Assembly: GCA_030248215.1 (NCBI GenBank) | Contig: JASANG010000523.1 | Location: 124,001 to 188,000 of the forward strand | DNA: 64,000 bases | Origin: Enoplolaimus lenunculus | Lineage: Eukaryota; Nematoda; Enoplea; Enoplida; Thoracostomopsidae | Direction: 5' to 3' | In this document: positions 30,654 to 41,785 of the stretch, piece after piece | Position numbering within the stretch: the stretch's first letter is position 1 | Layout of the letters: every line of letters starts with the position of its first letter | Position numbers and translations under genes: made by a program | The notes under the pieces: generated by a model | Seen by the model: only the letters and a program-made list of their open reading frames with translations | Database searches by the model: none | Told to the model about the DNA's origin: nothing

Positions 30654-33600
30654 ATGTTTCTTAAGCTACATGTTGGCGTAGTAGTCTTTGCTGGTATTGC
30701 GAGCGGGCTGTTTAGTTACAGAGATTACAATCCCGGCGAAATATATGATTTTAGTGTGTCCGCGCGGAATTTATCAGAAAGTTGCAAAGTGAGTGTAGTC
30801 TGCTAAATGTGTATTACTTAGTTTACTGTAAGTCATGCAAAAATAGTTGTCATACGTTTCTGGTTCAGTAATCGATTTTCATTTGCACTGTAAAAGACGT
30901 AATGCAATATTTGCTTATGGCCAGCTTCATGCACATTAAATTTCGCACTAATGCTACGGTACCGATTAAATTTTCATTTGGAGTACAGCTCTAAACAGTT
31001 TTTCACCGGATATGAACCAATGTTACTCTCAGGGGCGTACTGTTTTTCCGCGAGACAGCAACAGGCCAGCGGGAACGCCTGGACAGCTTCGAGTCTTTTG
31101 TTTTCGCTGGCTCAGCCGGGATAGCTTTCAGCCTTTGTTTTTGCTAGGCCGGTAGGGTCAGACGGGACAGCTTCAACTAGGTTTTTGCTGGGTTGATTAG
31201 GACAGCCAGGACAACTTCGAGCATATGTTTTCGCTGGGTCGGGCGGGACAGCTTCGAGCGTGTGTTTTCGTTGGGTCGGTCGGGACAGCCTTGACAGCTT
31301 TGAACGTGTGCTTTCGTTGGGTCGGCCGGGGCAGCTTCCAGACCATGTTTTTGCTGGGTCGGGCGGGACAGCTTCGAATGTGTTTTCGTTGTGTCGGTCG
31401 GGAGCTGGGAGAGCTTCGAGCCTATATTTTGCTGGATCGGGCGGGACAGCCAGGACAGCTTCGAGTGTGTGTTTTCGTTGGGTCGGCCGGGACAGCCATG
31501 AGAACTTCCAACCTATGTTTTTGCTGGGTTGGTCGGGACAGCTTCGAACCTATGCTTTTACTGGGTAGGTCGAGACACCTTCGAACCTGTTTTTGCTGGG
31601 TCGGGCGGTACAACCGGGACAGCATCGAGCGTGTGTTTCCGTTGGGTCGATCGGAACAGCCGGGACAACTTGCAGTTCACTCTTGCGTGCGTTATGCAGT
31701 GTACCTGAACCCGTACGTAGTGTAGAGATAATGAAATTTTTGTGATCCAGTCGTCGTCCGCTTCTTTTAGATATATTTTTGCAAAATATAAATAAGAGTG
31801 ATCTATCATTCGTGTTTGCAACGATGTAGCGAAGGTAAGCTGTAAGCAGTGCGCAAGCGAAGGTGAAACCGGAGCCGGCACCGCAGTTCGTAAAACTTTA
31901 GTGAGTAAAAATATATTAAATTGATGTTATCATTTATTTCATCGCAAATTTGTTTTGAAGCATCTTCCAAATTGCCTGAACCTCCGGCTAAAATTTTTCC
32001 GGAGCAGGAGCTGTAGGTCAATTTTCTTCAGAAGCCTTAAGCAGTGACTGCTTTGTAATTTGTTAAGGCTGAGTAAATTTGTCATTCCTGGTCGGAATGC
32101 ACTATTTGTGGTATTACAATTTTTAAGGCTTAGTTGTTTGAAAATGTATTTGAAACACAATAACAGTGTTTAATACAATTTCAACATATACGTAAATTGC
32201 CTAGCGTTTGTGTGAGTGTGGGGGGTTGGAGAGGCACAACCCGTTTGAGAACACAATAAAAGACAACTTCCCGAGATAAAACCTTCCATCCTCTGCATAG
32301 GCAACTTTTTAAATTACGTTCTCAGGGGGGCTACCGCCACCCTGAACCCCCGCAACATTAAGGGACCCGAAGCAGGATGGGGGTGGCGCCCCTCAAGCCC
32401 CTGGCACTAAGCGGTTCTCACACTTAAGTTACAAAGACAAAGTAAAAAACATTTGCTCAAACAAAGAATTGCTTTGTGCGGTGGTTTGGGGGTCGACAGC
32501 CCCTCGCAGACGCAAAAAAGAAAATGTTTTTGTGTCAGTAGTCTATACATGGGCCGGGTCCATGCTGTCCCGGCTATCCCAACCGACCCAGCAAAAACAT
32601 AGGTTCGAAGCTGGTCCGGTTGTTCCGACTGACCCAGCAAAAAATACGGGCTTGAAGATGTCCCGACCGACCCAGCAAAAATACGGGCTCTGTCCCGACC
32701 GACACAGAAAAAGCAGGTTTGAAGCTGTCCCGATCGACCCAGCAATAATATAGGCTCGAAGCTGTCTCTTCTGTTCCGACCGACCAAACAAAAACATTGG
32801 GTCGAAGCTGTCCCGGCTGTCCCGACCGAACCAGAGAAAACAGGTTTGAAGCTGTTCCGACCAACCCAGCACAACATTTCACCCCGGGTATGTTGCTGTC
32901 CCGTCCCTCAGCGTAAAATGAGCCCGGATATGAAAAATATCCGGATGTGTATTTGAAAAGAAACGTGTATCGCGATATCCAGAATATCTGAAATGCTGTT
33001 GTGTAAATATTTTTTGAAATAATTTGCTTGTTTCACCATTACAGTAGCTGGAGCTGACGAAAAGGAATTCTGTATTCAAACCAGAGTTAAAATATTGAAC
33101 CGCATTCCTGCTTAATTCTATGATGATATAAAATTTTGATTTCTTAAAACATGCCAAAATTTTAAAAACGTCAGTTTAGCTTGATATTTATCGGAATAAT
33201 GACTTTGTATTTTTAAATTATCTCATAATTAACCCTGTGAAAACGTTGCATCGAATACGCACCGTCAAATGCTAAATTTATTACCTTTGCAAGAAACAAA
33301 GTCTACTTATATTCATACGCCAAGTCGCGTCGCGAGACTACATACCATAGCAATCAGCTTGTGGGTGAGGTACTTCACTAATAACAACAAGTTAAAACAA
33401 GCGCTTGAGAAACAAAAATTGAAGTTTGGAAACCCAAAAAACGCAAAATTGAGTTTCGGATATCCGAAATAGAAAATTTAATTTCGGATGTTCGGATTTA
33501 TCCGGCAAGAATTATTGCCGGATATCTGGATATGAAAAAATATCCTATGACAATTGCTAATAGTATGGATGTGTCGTTTAACTTGAATTGGTACGTATGC

Positions 33601-36600
33601 TGTTAATATAACTTGGTGGCGTATTGCGTATAAGTGCGTCTGATCAGGGAAACTGTTATGTCTCTTGGGTGTTTGTTTGAAAAAATGAATATAAAATTTA
33701 AATGAACCGTTCTCTTTAAATTATACGGTTTTATGGTTGTTATTGTTTAAGTCTCCTCATTTATAATGATGTAATGTATTTTTTTGCTCCCTATGCGTCG
33801 TGTACTAACATTAGAATCGGCATCGGCAATTTTCAGAATAAAAATCGGAATCGGCAAAAATTTTGGTATCGGCACATCTCTACTATAGTTCTTGCAATAC
33901 TGTACGTTTACTTCAGGAAGAACTTAAAGCTTTTTCGAATGCAGCCACGGTGTTTATCAATTGTGCTTTACAATATTCACTCGTAGGTGTATGTCTTAAT
34001 TGCCCCGCGCAGTATTCCGATGTCGAAAGGTCATATAACAATTTGACTAAGGTAAGCCGCACAAGTATGCCATGTATGCGAACAAACAGGTAAATAGCCA
34101 TGCAGGACCATGGTAATTATTGGGACTTACTCAGTGGAAAACAGGGAGATTGAGATACTTATTGTCTGAGTGCTTCATGAGTAAGGTGAGACCGGGTATT
34201 AATTCACCAGATAGCGGAACCGAATACAAATATTGAATTTTTAACGGAACATGAACGGGATACAGGATATTGTATTATGTTAAAATAATTGGTTTTTCGC
34301 AATTTTTTAGTGTCCTCAAGGTTTGCGTCACTTATAAAATTTATAATTGCTGCCAATAAACTGAAATTGGTTAATACAAAAATGCGGTAAACCTTCGCTC
34401 GCTTACATAAATTAAAAATAGCTGAAAACGTATCAAAATTTGAACTTCTTGACTTGCACAGAAATGTAATTGCTGCAAGATGTTAAAGATGCTCCCTTGT
34501 AAAAAGCAGTTTTATGATATTCGGAACCACAACCGTAAATGTCCGGTATCCGGCAGGCTTATATCGGATACAGGAACCGGATACGGATATCAGTTTTTGC
34601 CGGATAGTAAATCGGAACAGCATATCCGTTCGCACCTTGTTCATGAGGTCGTGCTGTTATAGTTATCATTGGCTGCCGTGGTTGGTTATAAGTACCAGTT
34701 CAAACTTTAATTTACCACCCAATTGAACCTCGAAGTGACCAAAACGGTGGTGAAATAATTTTGGTTTGTGCCGTAATGTGCTATTAAAATGAAGATTTTA
34801 GGTGGAAGAAAATACGTTTTTGCCAGCGCCACGAAAAACGCCATGTATTGATACTCTGCATTATCAAATGCTCAGTTATGTTGACGCTGTGCACCGCAGT
34901 ATAGTCGTTTCTATATGGGAAGCATCGTATTGTCACGGTAGGTTTGCTATTGTGAGTTAAACTCTAACTATTCAACTGATGTTGAGTTATGTTATTAGAT
35001 AGACTGTGAGAAGCCAAGCCCAATTAAACTGAACCGGAGGCTAAAACACTCGTAAAGATGAAATTTGGATTATAAAAGTGAATTGTCAGCACTTGGTTAA
35101 TGTTTCTTTTTTATGTTTGTACTAAGTCTGAATATTTTGTTTTAGAATGCGTAGATTTTGGCGAAGATGGTCCAGCGCGAAGTTGGAATCATACGTTAGC
35201 AAACGAGGCGCAGCCAATATCGAACGCAACGTTAGAATTTGATCAGTGTTATGAGAATTTGACTAATGTGAGTTTGTTGTAAAATATTTTGTCTCTAAAC
35301 AGCTTGCGTAATTTGCGTTGGTATCAGTACAATCCTGGGGGTTGTCTAGGCTGCTTGCGAGTGGGGGCAGGCACTTACCACTTCGGAGGGAGACGGATGT
35401 AACATAGGAAGAAAAGTATATTTTTGTTAATTTAAAATTCAAGTTTTTGCGTTTTGCGCTCATGCTAGATACATAAATATTTCTATAATATTATATAGAT
35501 GCAAAAATGTCCAATCCAGGTACGCTCAACAATTTGTGGACGACGTTAAACCTGGCGTAAATTATAGTTTACAACTGCAACTTGTAAAATATTTTTGTGT
35601 ATGCAGCAGGGTGCGACCGGTTATTCGGATCCGGATTTGAAAAATTGAAGCTAACAACTAATTCTAATTCAGTAAACATATATTTCACGCGACTCAAATA
35701 CTTCAAATAGTGCATAAGTTTGGAAGCTATATCCGATTAGCATTTGGTTCTGGTAGAAAATGTTATCCGTCCGGTTCCGTTATCCGGTAAATTAATATCC
35801 GATGGCACTTTAGTATGCAGGGGTAAGGAAAATGGAGGAACATGAACCAGGGGAGGAGACGGAGTACTGGGGAGGTCTCGTATATGAGGTAGAGCTTTCC
35901 TCCGCTATAAAAACCTCAACAATCTGCAGTGTGAACATAATGTGGCAGTAAATGTTAATTTTGCAGAAATCAGATGATTCAATCTGTTCATTGTGCCAAC
36001 ATCAAATGGACCGAATGACAGATGTTTATCGAAAGTATGCGAGTGATCATTCGAACGCGATCGAAACCGGAACGTTTTGCATTGATATCAAATTGAAGGC
36101 AAGTTTGAAAGTTTGAAGAAATCCAACAGGAATTCAACTGGCGGTAGAAATTAACTTTCACTGATTTCTACAGAGATGACATTATGTTTTCAGTTTCATT
36201 GAAAGTACGTTTTTGAAATCAGATTTAGTCAACAGATTTTATTGTACATGTGGTTCATTTGTTATTTCTATTGAAAAGCGTGCTTAGTTTATTGTATAGG
36301 TTTTTGCTGGATTTTCATGTGTTGATTAATAGGTTAACTCGGTGTATTTTTAGCTATTTTTAAACTACATAATAGAACCATTAATGTGTTACAACAAAAT
36401 GGTAAGCACGATGCTTTACCCATAACCGTAATGCCTGTTATTCATTATAGGTTAATGCATCGTGGGAATTATGGAATTCTCACGGTTGTAGCTTAGACGA
36501 AAATGTGCCAATAAACGCCCAGTCTATTGTAAGTTGATTAAGTAATACACAGTGTCGCTTATGTTGCAAATAGACACGTTTTCATATTAATAGTTTTCCG

Positions 36601-38508
36601 CAATTAAAATACGATCCCTTGACAGGAAAATTCGGTGAAGACTGGTTTTTATACTAGTGACGAATGGCACAATAATCGCCGTAGGATGTTACAAAATTAA
36701 AAATTTTGTAGCGAGTAACGTTCACCGCCACAAAAATCAACATAATTGCTCGTTTTTAATAACATTAGTTGTGGAAAAGTTGCGTTAGATTTTACCGGAT
36801 TTGGTTAATACACTGTTGCTCTTCTTAATATGTAAACACAGATGGTCACTAAGTGCCAACACGGGTGTTTTCTTCTCTAACGGTTCGCACAGTGTAATTT
36901 TATGGTGTGTAAATTGATTATTTTTATCCGTTTCTGTTTACGGTAACAATAGGCAGTGGCATATCCAGGATCTCAAAATGTGGGGCCATAAACTTATTTT
37001 TGGCCCACACACAAACGATGTACTATTGCCATAAATTGACTTCTTTACGTTCGTTCAATTGAGATGAATCACAAAAAAACTAACGCATCAGCGCAATTTA
37101 AATCTAAACAACAGGGTGGCAACATAAGTTCGGATTTGGTCTCAAAAACGCACAATTTTAAAGGCTCGGATTCGGAAGCCAATTCAGTTTTGAAAAAGTA
37201 AAATCCAGTCACCTTCAGCAACATCTGTTTTTGTTTTTGAATGAGTTAAAACTGCCTGCTATTTTCGGAAAATGTTTTAGCATTCGCAGTTATGGACTTC
37301 AATTTATTTTCAATGAATTTTTGTTCTCGATTTTTCAAAATTCACACGTTTCCATTATCTGCAAATTTTTTGGCTTGTCCTGTTGGCATTAGCCGCTGTT
37401 GAATTTATAGAATATATTATAAATGTGCTTTTATCTATATGAGAACAATTTCAAAATCAAGGTTCGGAATTAGTGGAATTACTGGTTCATTGCCACTCTG
37501 CCTAGTTACGACAAAACATCTAATCATCCGAGACTGCACTAAAATAACAGAGCAGCTTATTATAAGCTGCTTATACTATTGTGTATAAAACAGAGTAATA
37601 AACAGCGTAGAACAGCAATTGACAGTGTATATATGTAATTTTTGTCGATGCTGTTGGGGTGGGGGTCACGGACGGGGTGGTCCCCCATGGAACCGCCACT
37701 GACAATAGGTGCCGTTTTGTTTTGCGGCATAGAAATACCGGATGTAGGTTATTTTATTGCACAAATTTAGTTATAAATTGCGGATCTTTTTCACACTGTT
37801 ATCGTTTGATATGAAATAAAATTACGAAATACGTCCAGAATCTTAAAAATTTCGTTGCGCCCCCTTTATTTTTCTTTAGAAGGTTAGAAAGCTGTTTGAA
37901 TGTTTGCATGTCTCAATTTTGTTGACAGAAAAATCGAAAAAACTTATATTTCTCCATTTACACCCTGCAATAAACATATTACGTCAAATTGTGGTTGATG
38001 TCAAGATTATTTTGTTTGCAGGTTAGCATCATATTTTGCGTTCTTGCAGTTGTAGCAGCTGCAGTGTATTATATTGCTTGTGCGCTTGTGCATGGATCTT
38101 CGGTCCATGGAACGCGAGAGCTCCGGACGTGTACGTTTTTAACGATTGTTGCTTTTAGTTAAAAGGATGGCAGAAAATAATGATTGTTGCAGTCGATTTT
38201 GAGAAAATTTTGTATAGCATTTGATTAATCATTTGGGTGGAAAACACGAAACCTTTATGCTTGGTTCATCAAGGGCTTAAGTTTCGCTAGTTTAAAGGGG
38301 ATGAGGATTTTGGTTTATTTTTGAGTTTTTCGGGTAGATTTCAATTCGCTGTAATTTTGTTTTTGACTGCGAGTCTTGTATACTGATATAAAAATGCTGT
38401 CCATGTGTTTTAGACGTTGGCACCGAAGACAATGTACGTGAAAGTGAATCTGAGCAACCAGCAACAGGAACTCATCCGCCTTTGCGACGCAAGAATACAT
38501 TGGGTTGA
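30654..38508 (+). CDS. OSTM1: Osteopetrosis-associated transmembrane protein 1 homologue
   Basis: Eight exons: 30654-30788, 33917-34051, 34802-34937, 35146-35267, 35967-36098, 36451-36528, 38022-38130, 38414-38508; all phases agree; 313 aa (human 334). Family role: heavily glycosylated single-pass beta subunit of the lysosomal ClC-7 chloride/proton exchanger. Seen: N-terminal hydrophobic signal (LHVGVVVFAGIASGLF), a Cys-rich luminal domain (VGVCLNCPAQY, DSICSLCQHQMDRMTDVYRK, FCIDIK, WELWNSHGCS), N-glycosylation sequons (NLS, NLT, NHT, NAT, NLT, NAS), one membrane span (IIFCVLAVVAAAVYYIACAL, residues about 249-268), and a short cytosolic tail ending PPLRRKNTLG. The arrangement matches OSTM1 closely though identity is low. 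Exon 5 uses a GC donor (GCAAGT). Introns carry minisatellites and hAT-like elements. Confidence 0.9.
31040..31690 (+). repeat. Minisatellite array in OSTM1 intron 1
   Basis: About 15-18 degenerate units built from TTTTTGCTGGGTCGGTCGG and GACAGCTTCGAACCTATG, often with a short extra GGGACAGCCGG insert. Unit length varies around 37-55 bp. Long open frames here come from the repeat, not from a gene. The complementary array lies at 32560-32880. Confidence 0.88.
32560..32880 (-). repeat. Minisatellite array, inverted relative to 31040-31690
   Basis: Same unit read from the other strand: CGACCCAGCAAAAA, GGTTCGAAGCTGTCCCG. About eight units. Between the arrays lies about 870 bp of unrelated sequence including a G/C-rich block at 32325-32400. 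The pair could form a large stem in DNA or in the OSTM1 pre-mRNA. Confidence 0.88.
33340..33545 (+). repeat. Second copy of the palindromic TATCCGG repeat
   Basis: It matches 2940-3170, including the flank GGTTAAAACAACTG-like / AACCCAAAAAACGCAAAA and the palindromic core GATATCCGAAAT...GCCGGATATCTGG. It lies in OSTM1 intron 1. Confidence 0.65.
34480..34640. mobile_element. Truncated CAGGGATCGAC-family MITE
   Basis: AAGCAGTTTTATGATATTCGG, GTCCGGTATCCGG and TATCAGTTTTTGCCGGATA are internal motifs of the 26597-26928 family in reverse orientation. Both termini are missing. It lies in OSTM1 intron 2. Confidence 0.55.
35607..35812. mobile_element. hAT-like MITE with perfect 8-bp target duplication
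   Basis: The left end is CAGGGTGCGACCGG. The right end is the worn complement (TAAAGTGCCATCGG, 9 of 14 matching). GTATGCAG flanks both sides (35599-35606, 35813-35820). It is 206 bp, in OSTM1 intron 4. Confidence 0.87.
36954..37701. mobile_element. Non-autonomous hAT element, CAGTGGC ends
   Basis: The left end is CAGTGGCATATCCAGGAT and the right end complements CAGTGGCGGTTCCATGG. It has a perfect 8-bp duplication ACAATAGG (36946-36953 and 37702-37709). It is 748 bp with no transposase frame. These ends are typical of many animal hAT elements. It lies in OSTM1 intron 6. Confidence 0.92.
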
Positions 38509-41500
38509 AACCAGCAATATTATTGATTATTTAAGTTTGTACAGATACGTGCTTCATTCATGATTCACCATCAACAGTTAATGTCGGAAGTTCAAAACTT
38601 TCGCCTATGTGTAGCTGAAAATCGGAACGCTTTTCCGCGGTACTGCAATAGAGTAAGTTTAAGCATTAGAGAATTTTTTTGTGTCCGCGTAAGCGTAGGC
38701 TTAGTTATAGGTTTATTCTTACGGAGAGGTTACGAAAAAATTTGGGTTCCGATCCCGATTCCGACTAGTAGCTATTCCGATGTTTCGGTTATGAGCTTTG
38801 TTGAGCTTTGGTTTTGCCTGTTATTTCGTTCGTTTGCAAATCTGTTTTTTCTTACTAAGTATTCTCAGTTGTTACTAAAACGTATCCAGCACTAGCAGAG
38901 CAAATTATTTCGCTGATAGCAAAAATGTGACTGCAATTGAAAACTTTTAAGTTTTACTTAAACAACTAACAAAATCTAAACTTAAACTTATATTTCATAG
39001 CCGCAAGCATAGATGTTAGGCCCATAAAGTATCAAACATTATTCGATATTTGGTTCAACAGCATCCTTACTGCAGTAACAACGGCATTCCATAAAATTGG
39101 TAAATTTTCAAAAATTTGGGGCATGTACTTCATAAGACTTAATATGTAAAGTTTTGAAATACTAAAATGCTTAACTGCAATTATAAAAGCCAAGCTGATC
39201 CAGTTCTCTGAGAATTTGCAGGCTGCTCTTACAATTGCTAGGCCTCCATTAATATCTATGAGTTATACAGCGTTAGTAGATCGCTAATATATACCATCAG
39301 CTTTACAATCAATCTTTATTGAAACTGTGAACAATTCAAACATACTGTAACGAAAGTCAAAAGTCATACAATTTACTTTTTCGTAGAATACTAAAACTAA
39401 AATTCCAGTTCCGGTTCTGACAAACAATATGATTCCGATTCCGCGTTGAAATGTGTGTGTTTAACATAACTAATAACTACTGTTAGTTTTTAATCAGCTG
39501 GCAGACAAAACTGCAAGTGTGGTAGTTTGATGTATGAAACTGATTCTTCGATGGTGCCATGCCGTTGACATTTGAAACTATTTTTTGTCTTGAACTGCTG
39601 TTGTATTCCAGTCAAAACATTATAATCAGCCTAATATAGTTGAGATTTATAGCCACTGCAAATATTTGTACTTAAAATTATGTTATATGTTTCTTTTATC
39701 GTATGATGTTATATAAGAATGTAAAAGTAAACTTTACGACAATATGCCGTTTTTCATTGCTATTAAAGCGGTAAGACGTTTAGAGCTCAAAATTAAAATG
39801 ATGTTTTTAGGTCAAAATTAAAATGATGTTTTAGTGTCCACTTTTTTGAGAATGTTTTAACCAGTACAGATGGTGCTATGCTTTAGATGACCTGTTGTTA
39901 GCGTGCGTCGCAGTACTGCCACGTTCTGTTAGAAAATTCTGCATTTTAGTTTAGTTCGTTAATCGTTTGTTGGCGCATTTAGACTTATGTCACTAGTGAT
40001 TTCCGTCACTGTGCGGTACCGTGCGTCAATTATCCGCGTGCGATGCCATACGGTGACCGACAGCGCCGCATAACAAGTAGCGCCAGCCTAAGTGTGTTTG
40101 CAACGTTGCTCAATTTTTATTGAAAGTTGTGATTTTTTTACTTTGTCGACGAATAGACGGCTTTGCAATTACGGTTGTACCAAAAAGGGAATATCATTCG
40201 TAGTTATGCGTTTACTTTAGTGGTCCGCGTTCAAAACTGACATGCTAACCGGTAACTTATTCCAGACTACCATGGTGTAGCTGGCGTTGTTAGAACCTTT
40301 GCAATTTTTAGAAATCGGGATAATTGCATAGTCGCAAGATATTTCCGCCGTAGTAAAACCAGAAAGTCGATTTATTTACTGGAGTTGGAGGCAAACATTC
40401 TAGTAAAATTAACGTACGATACAGCGCAGTGACGTACAGCGCTGTACGGATGACGGACGGCGCAATACGACATGTATAGCGCAGTCCTTAATTCCCTTAA
40501 TATGATATTACCTATAACTTTTTTATTTACAAGGTTCATGCAATACAAAATAAGTTAGTTATCAAACAGCAATATGATGAGCGAACATTTTGAACTGCAT
40601 GGGCTTGTTACTAAACTGATGACGGAACTAGGGTAAGCTGATCGGATATTCTAACTTTTTGAACCTACTGTTGTAATGCGTAACAATCCAAATCAATGTG
40701 TAAACGAATATTAAAAATAACGGAAACGAATAGTGATGAAAATAACGAAGACGGAAAATGGATATTGAAGTGTATATGTTTCAAGAACGTTTTATGTTTC
40801 TGCAAACACCATTGAGGCATGCATATTATATTCACCGGTTTTAAAACTACTTTTGAGCATAAAAATAACAGTATTTCCGTTATTTCATAACGGAAATGGA
40901 AACGGACACCGATTTTTACCGGAAACGAAAGCGGCTATCCGGTTTAACTATGACTAAAATAAATATATAAAGTAGTGTGGTAAATTTTTTCAATAAAAAG
41001 TCGATCATGGTTTGGAATTGCAATGCTGTTTGTTTTGTTTATCATGTAAGTAGCGTTTTGGCCAATATCTATCAGCGCGTTTGGGTTGGAAAATATTTGT
41101 AGTGTGTGTTTAAAGGCTTTTGTGGCTATGTATCTCAGTGGTGGGAGCCGTCGAGTTCATATGAGCAGGGTTTTCGAAAGCGGCCAGGTTCAAAACAAAA
41201 CAAATGGTTGAGGTTTTATTAAACAAGTGAAGACACAATAACTTGACCAGACCAAAGTTTTTAGACCTCATCAAAACTAATACAACTTCCATAATAAACA
41301 TATATATGTGCGTATGGCAAAAACTTGGCGGAATGATGGACTTTGATGCTGTTTTGGCTTCAGTAAGTTCTCAATTGAAAATTTCTTCAGTCAACTCCCT
41401 GAAGTCAAAAAAGTTTACGCTGCCAACACAAAGCAGCTTTTTGGCTTAAGTGTTCTACCAATTGAAGTTGTTTCGCTTCAGTAGCGAGCACAAACGCAAC

Positions 41501-41785
41501 AAAAGTTTGCCTTGTGTTTGCATGTTATTGTGAGAGTTACATGAATCAAAACGCAGTTAAGGAAAGTGATTCTGCGTTGAACAGTCCGAGGGCGCAACCA
41601 GAGGGACGTCTAAGGGAGTCGTAATCTCGAAATGGTTTCAAACTACTTGTTTCTGTTAATAAACTCGCGTGAGAAATGCCAATTGATTTAGGTGCAAACT
41701 ATAAAAATTATATGTCTATTTAGTACGGATCTATCCAAACCAAAATCCTGGCTGCGCCCATGAAATTATAGCATACTCAAACACA
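38509..41785. other. Convergent intergenic spacer OSTM1 / LHFPL-like gene
   Basis: 3.3 kb between two convergent stop codons with no gene recognised. It holds a short direct repeat near 39790-39840 (GGTCAAAATTAAAATGATG twice), palindromic GTACAGCGCTGTAC-type sequence near 40430, and a diverged repeat at 40730-40890 shared with 23330-23470. Confidence 0.5.
40730..40890 (+). repeat. Dispersed repeat shared with 23330-23470
   Basis: Both copies run from AATAACG(A/G)A(A/G)AC through a TTTTAT(T/G)TTTCTGC segment to TATTCACCGG. The ends continue into CCGTTATTTC-like sequence, suggesting another CGG-type non-autonomous DNA element. No terminal repeats could be fixed. Confidence 0.5.

Noticed and set aside
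31225-31725. 166-aa open frame rich in WVGRDS-type repeats
   Set aside because: It is translation of the minisatellite. All frames of both arrays are open for the same reason, and it lies in OSTM1 intron 1.
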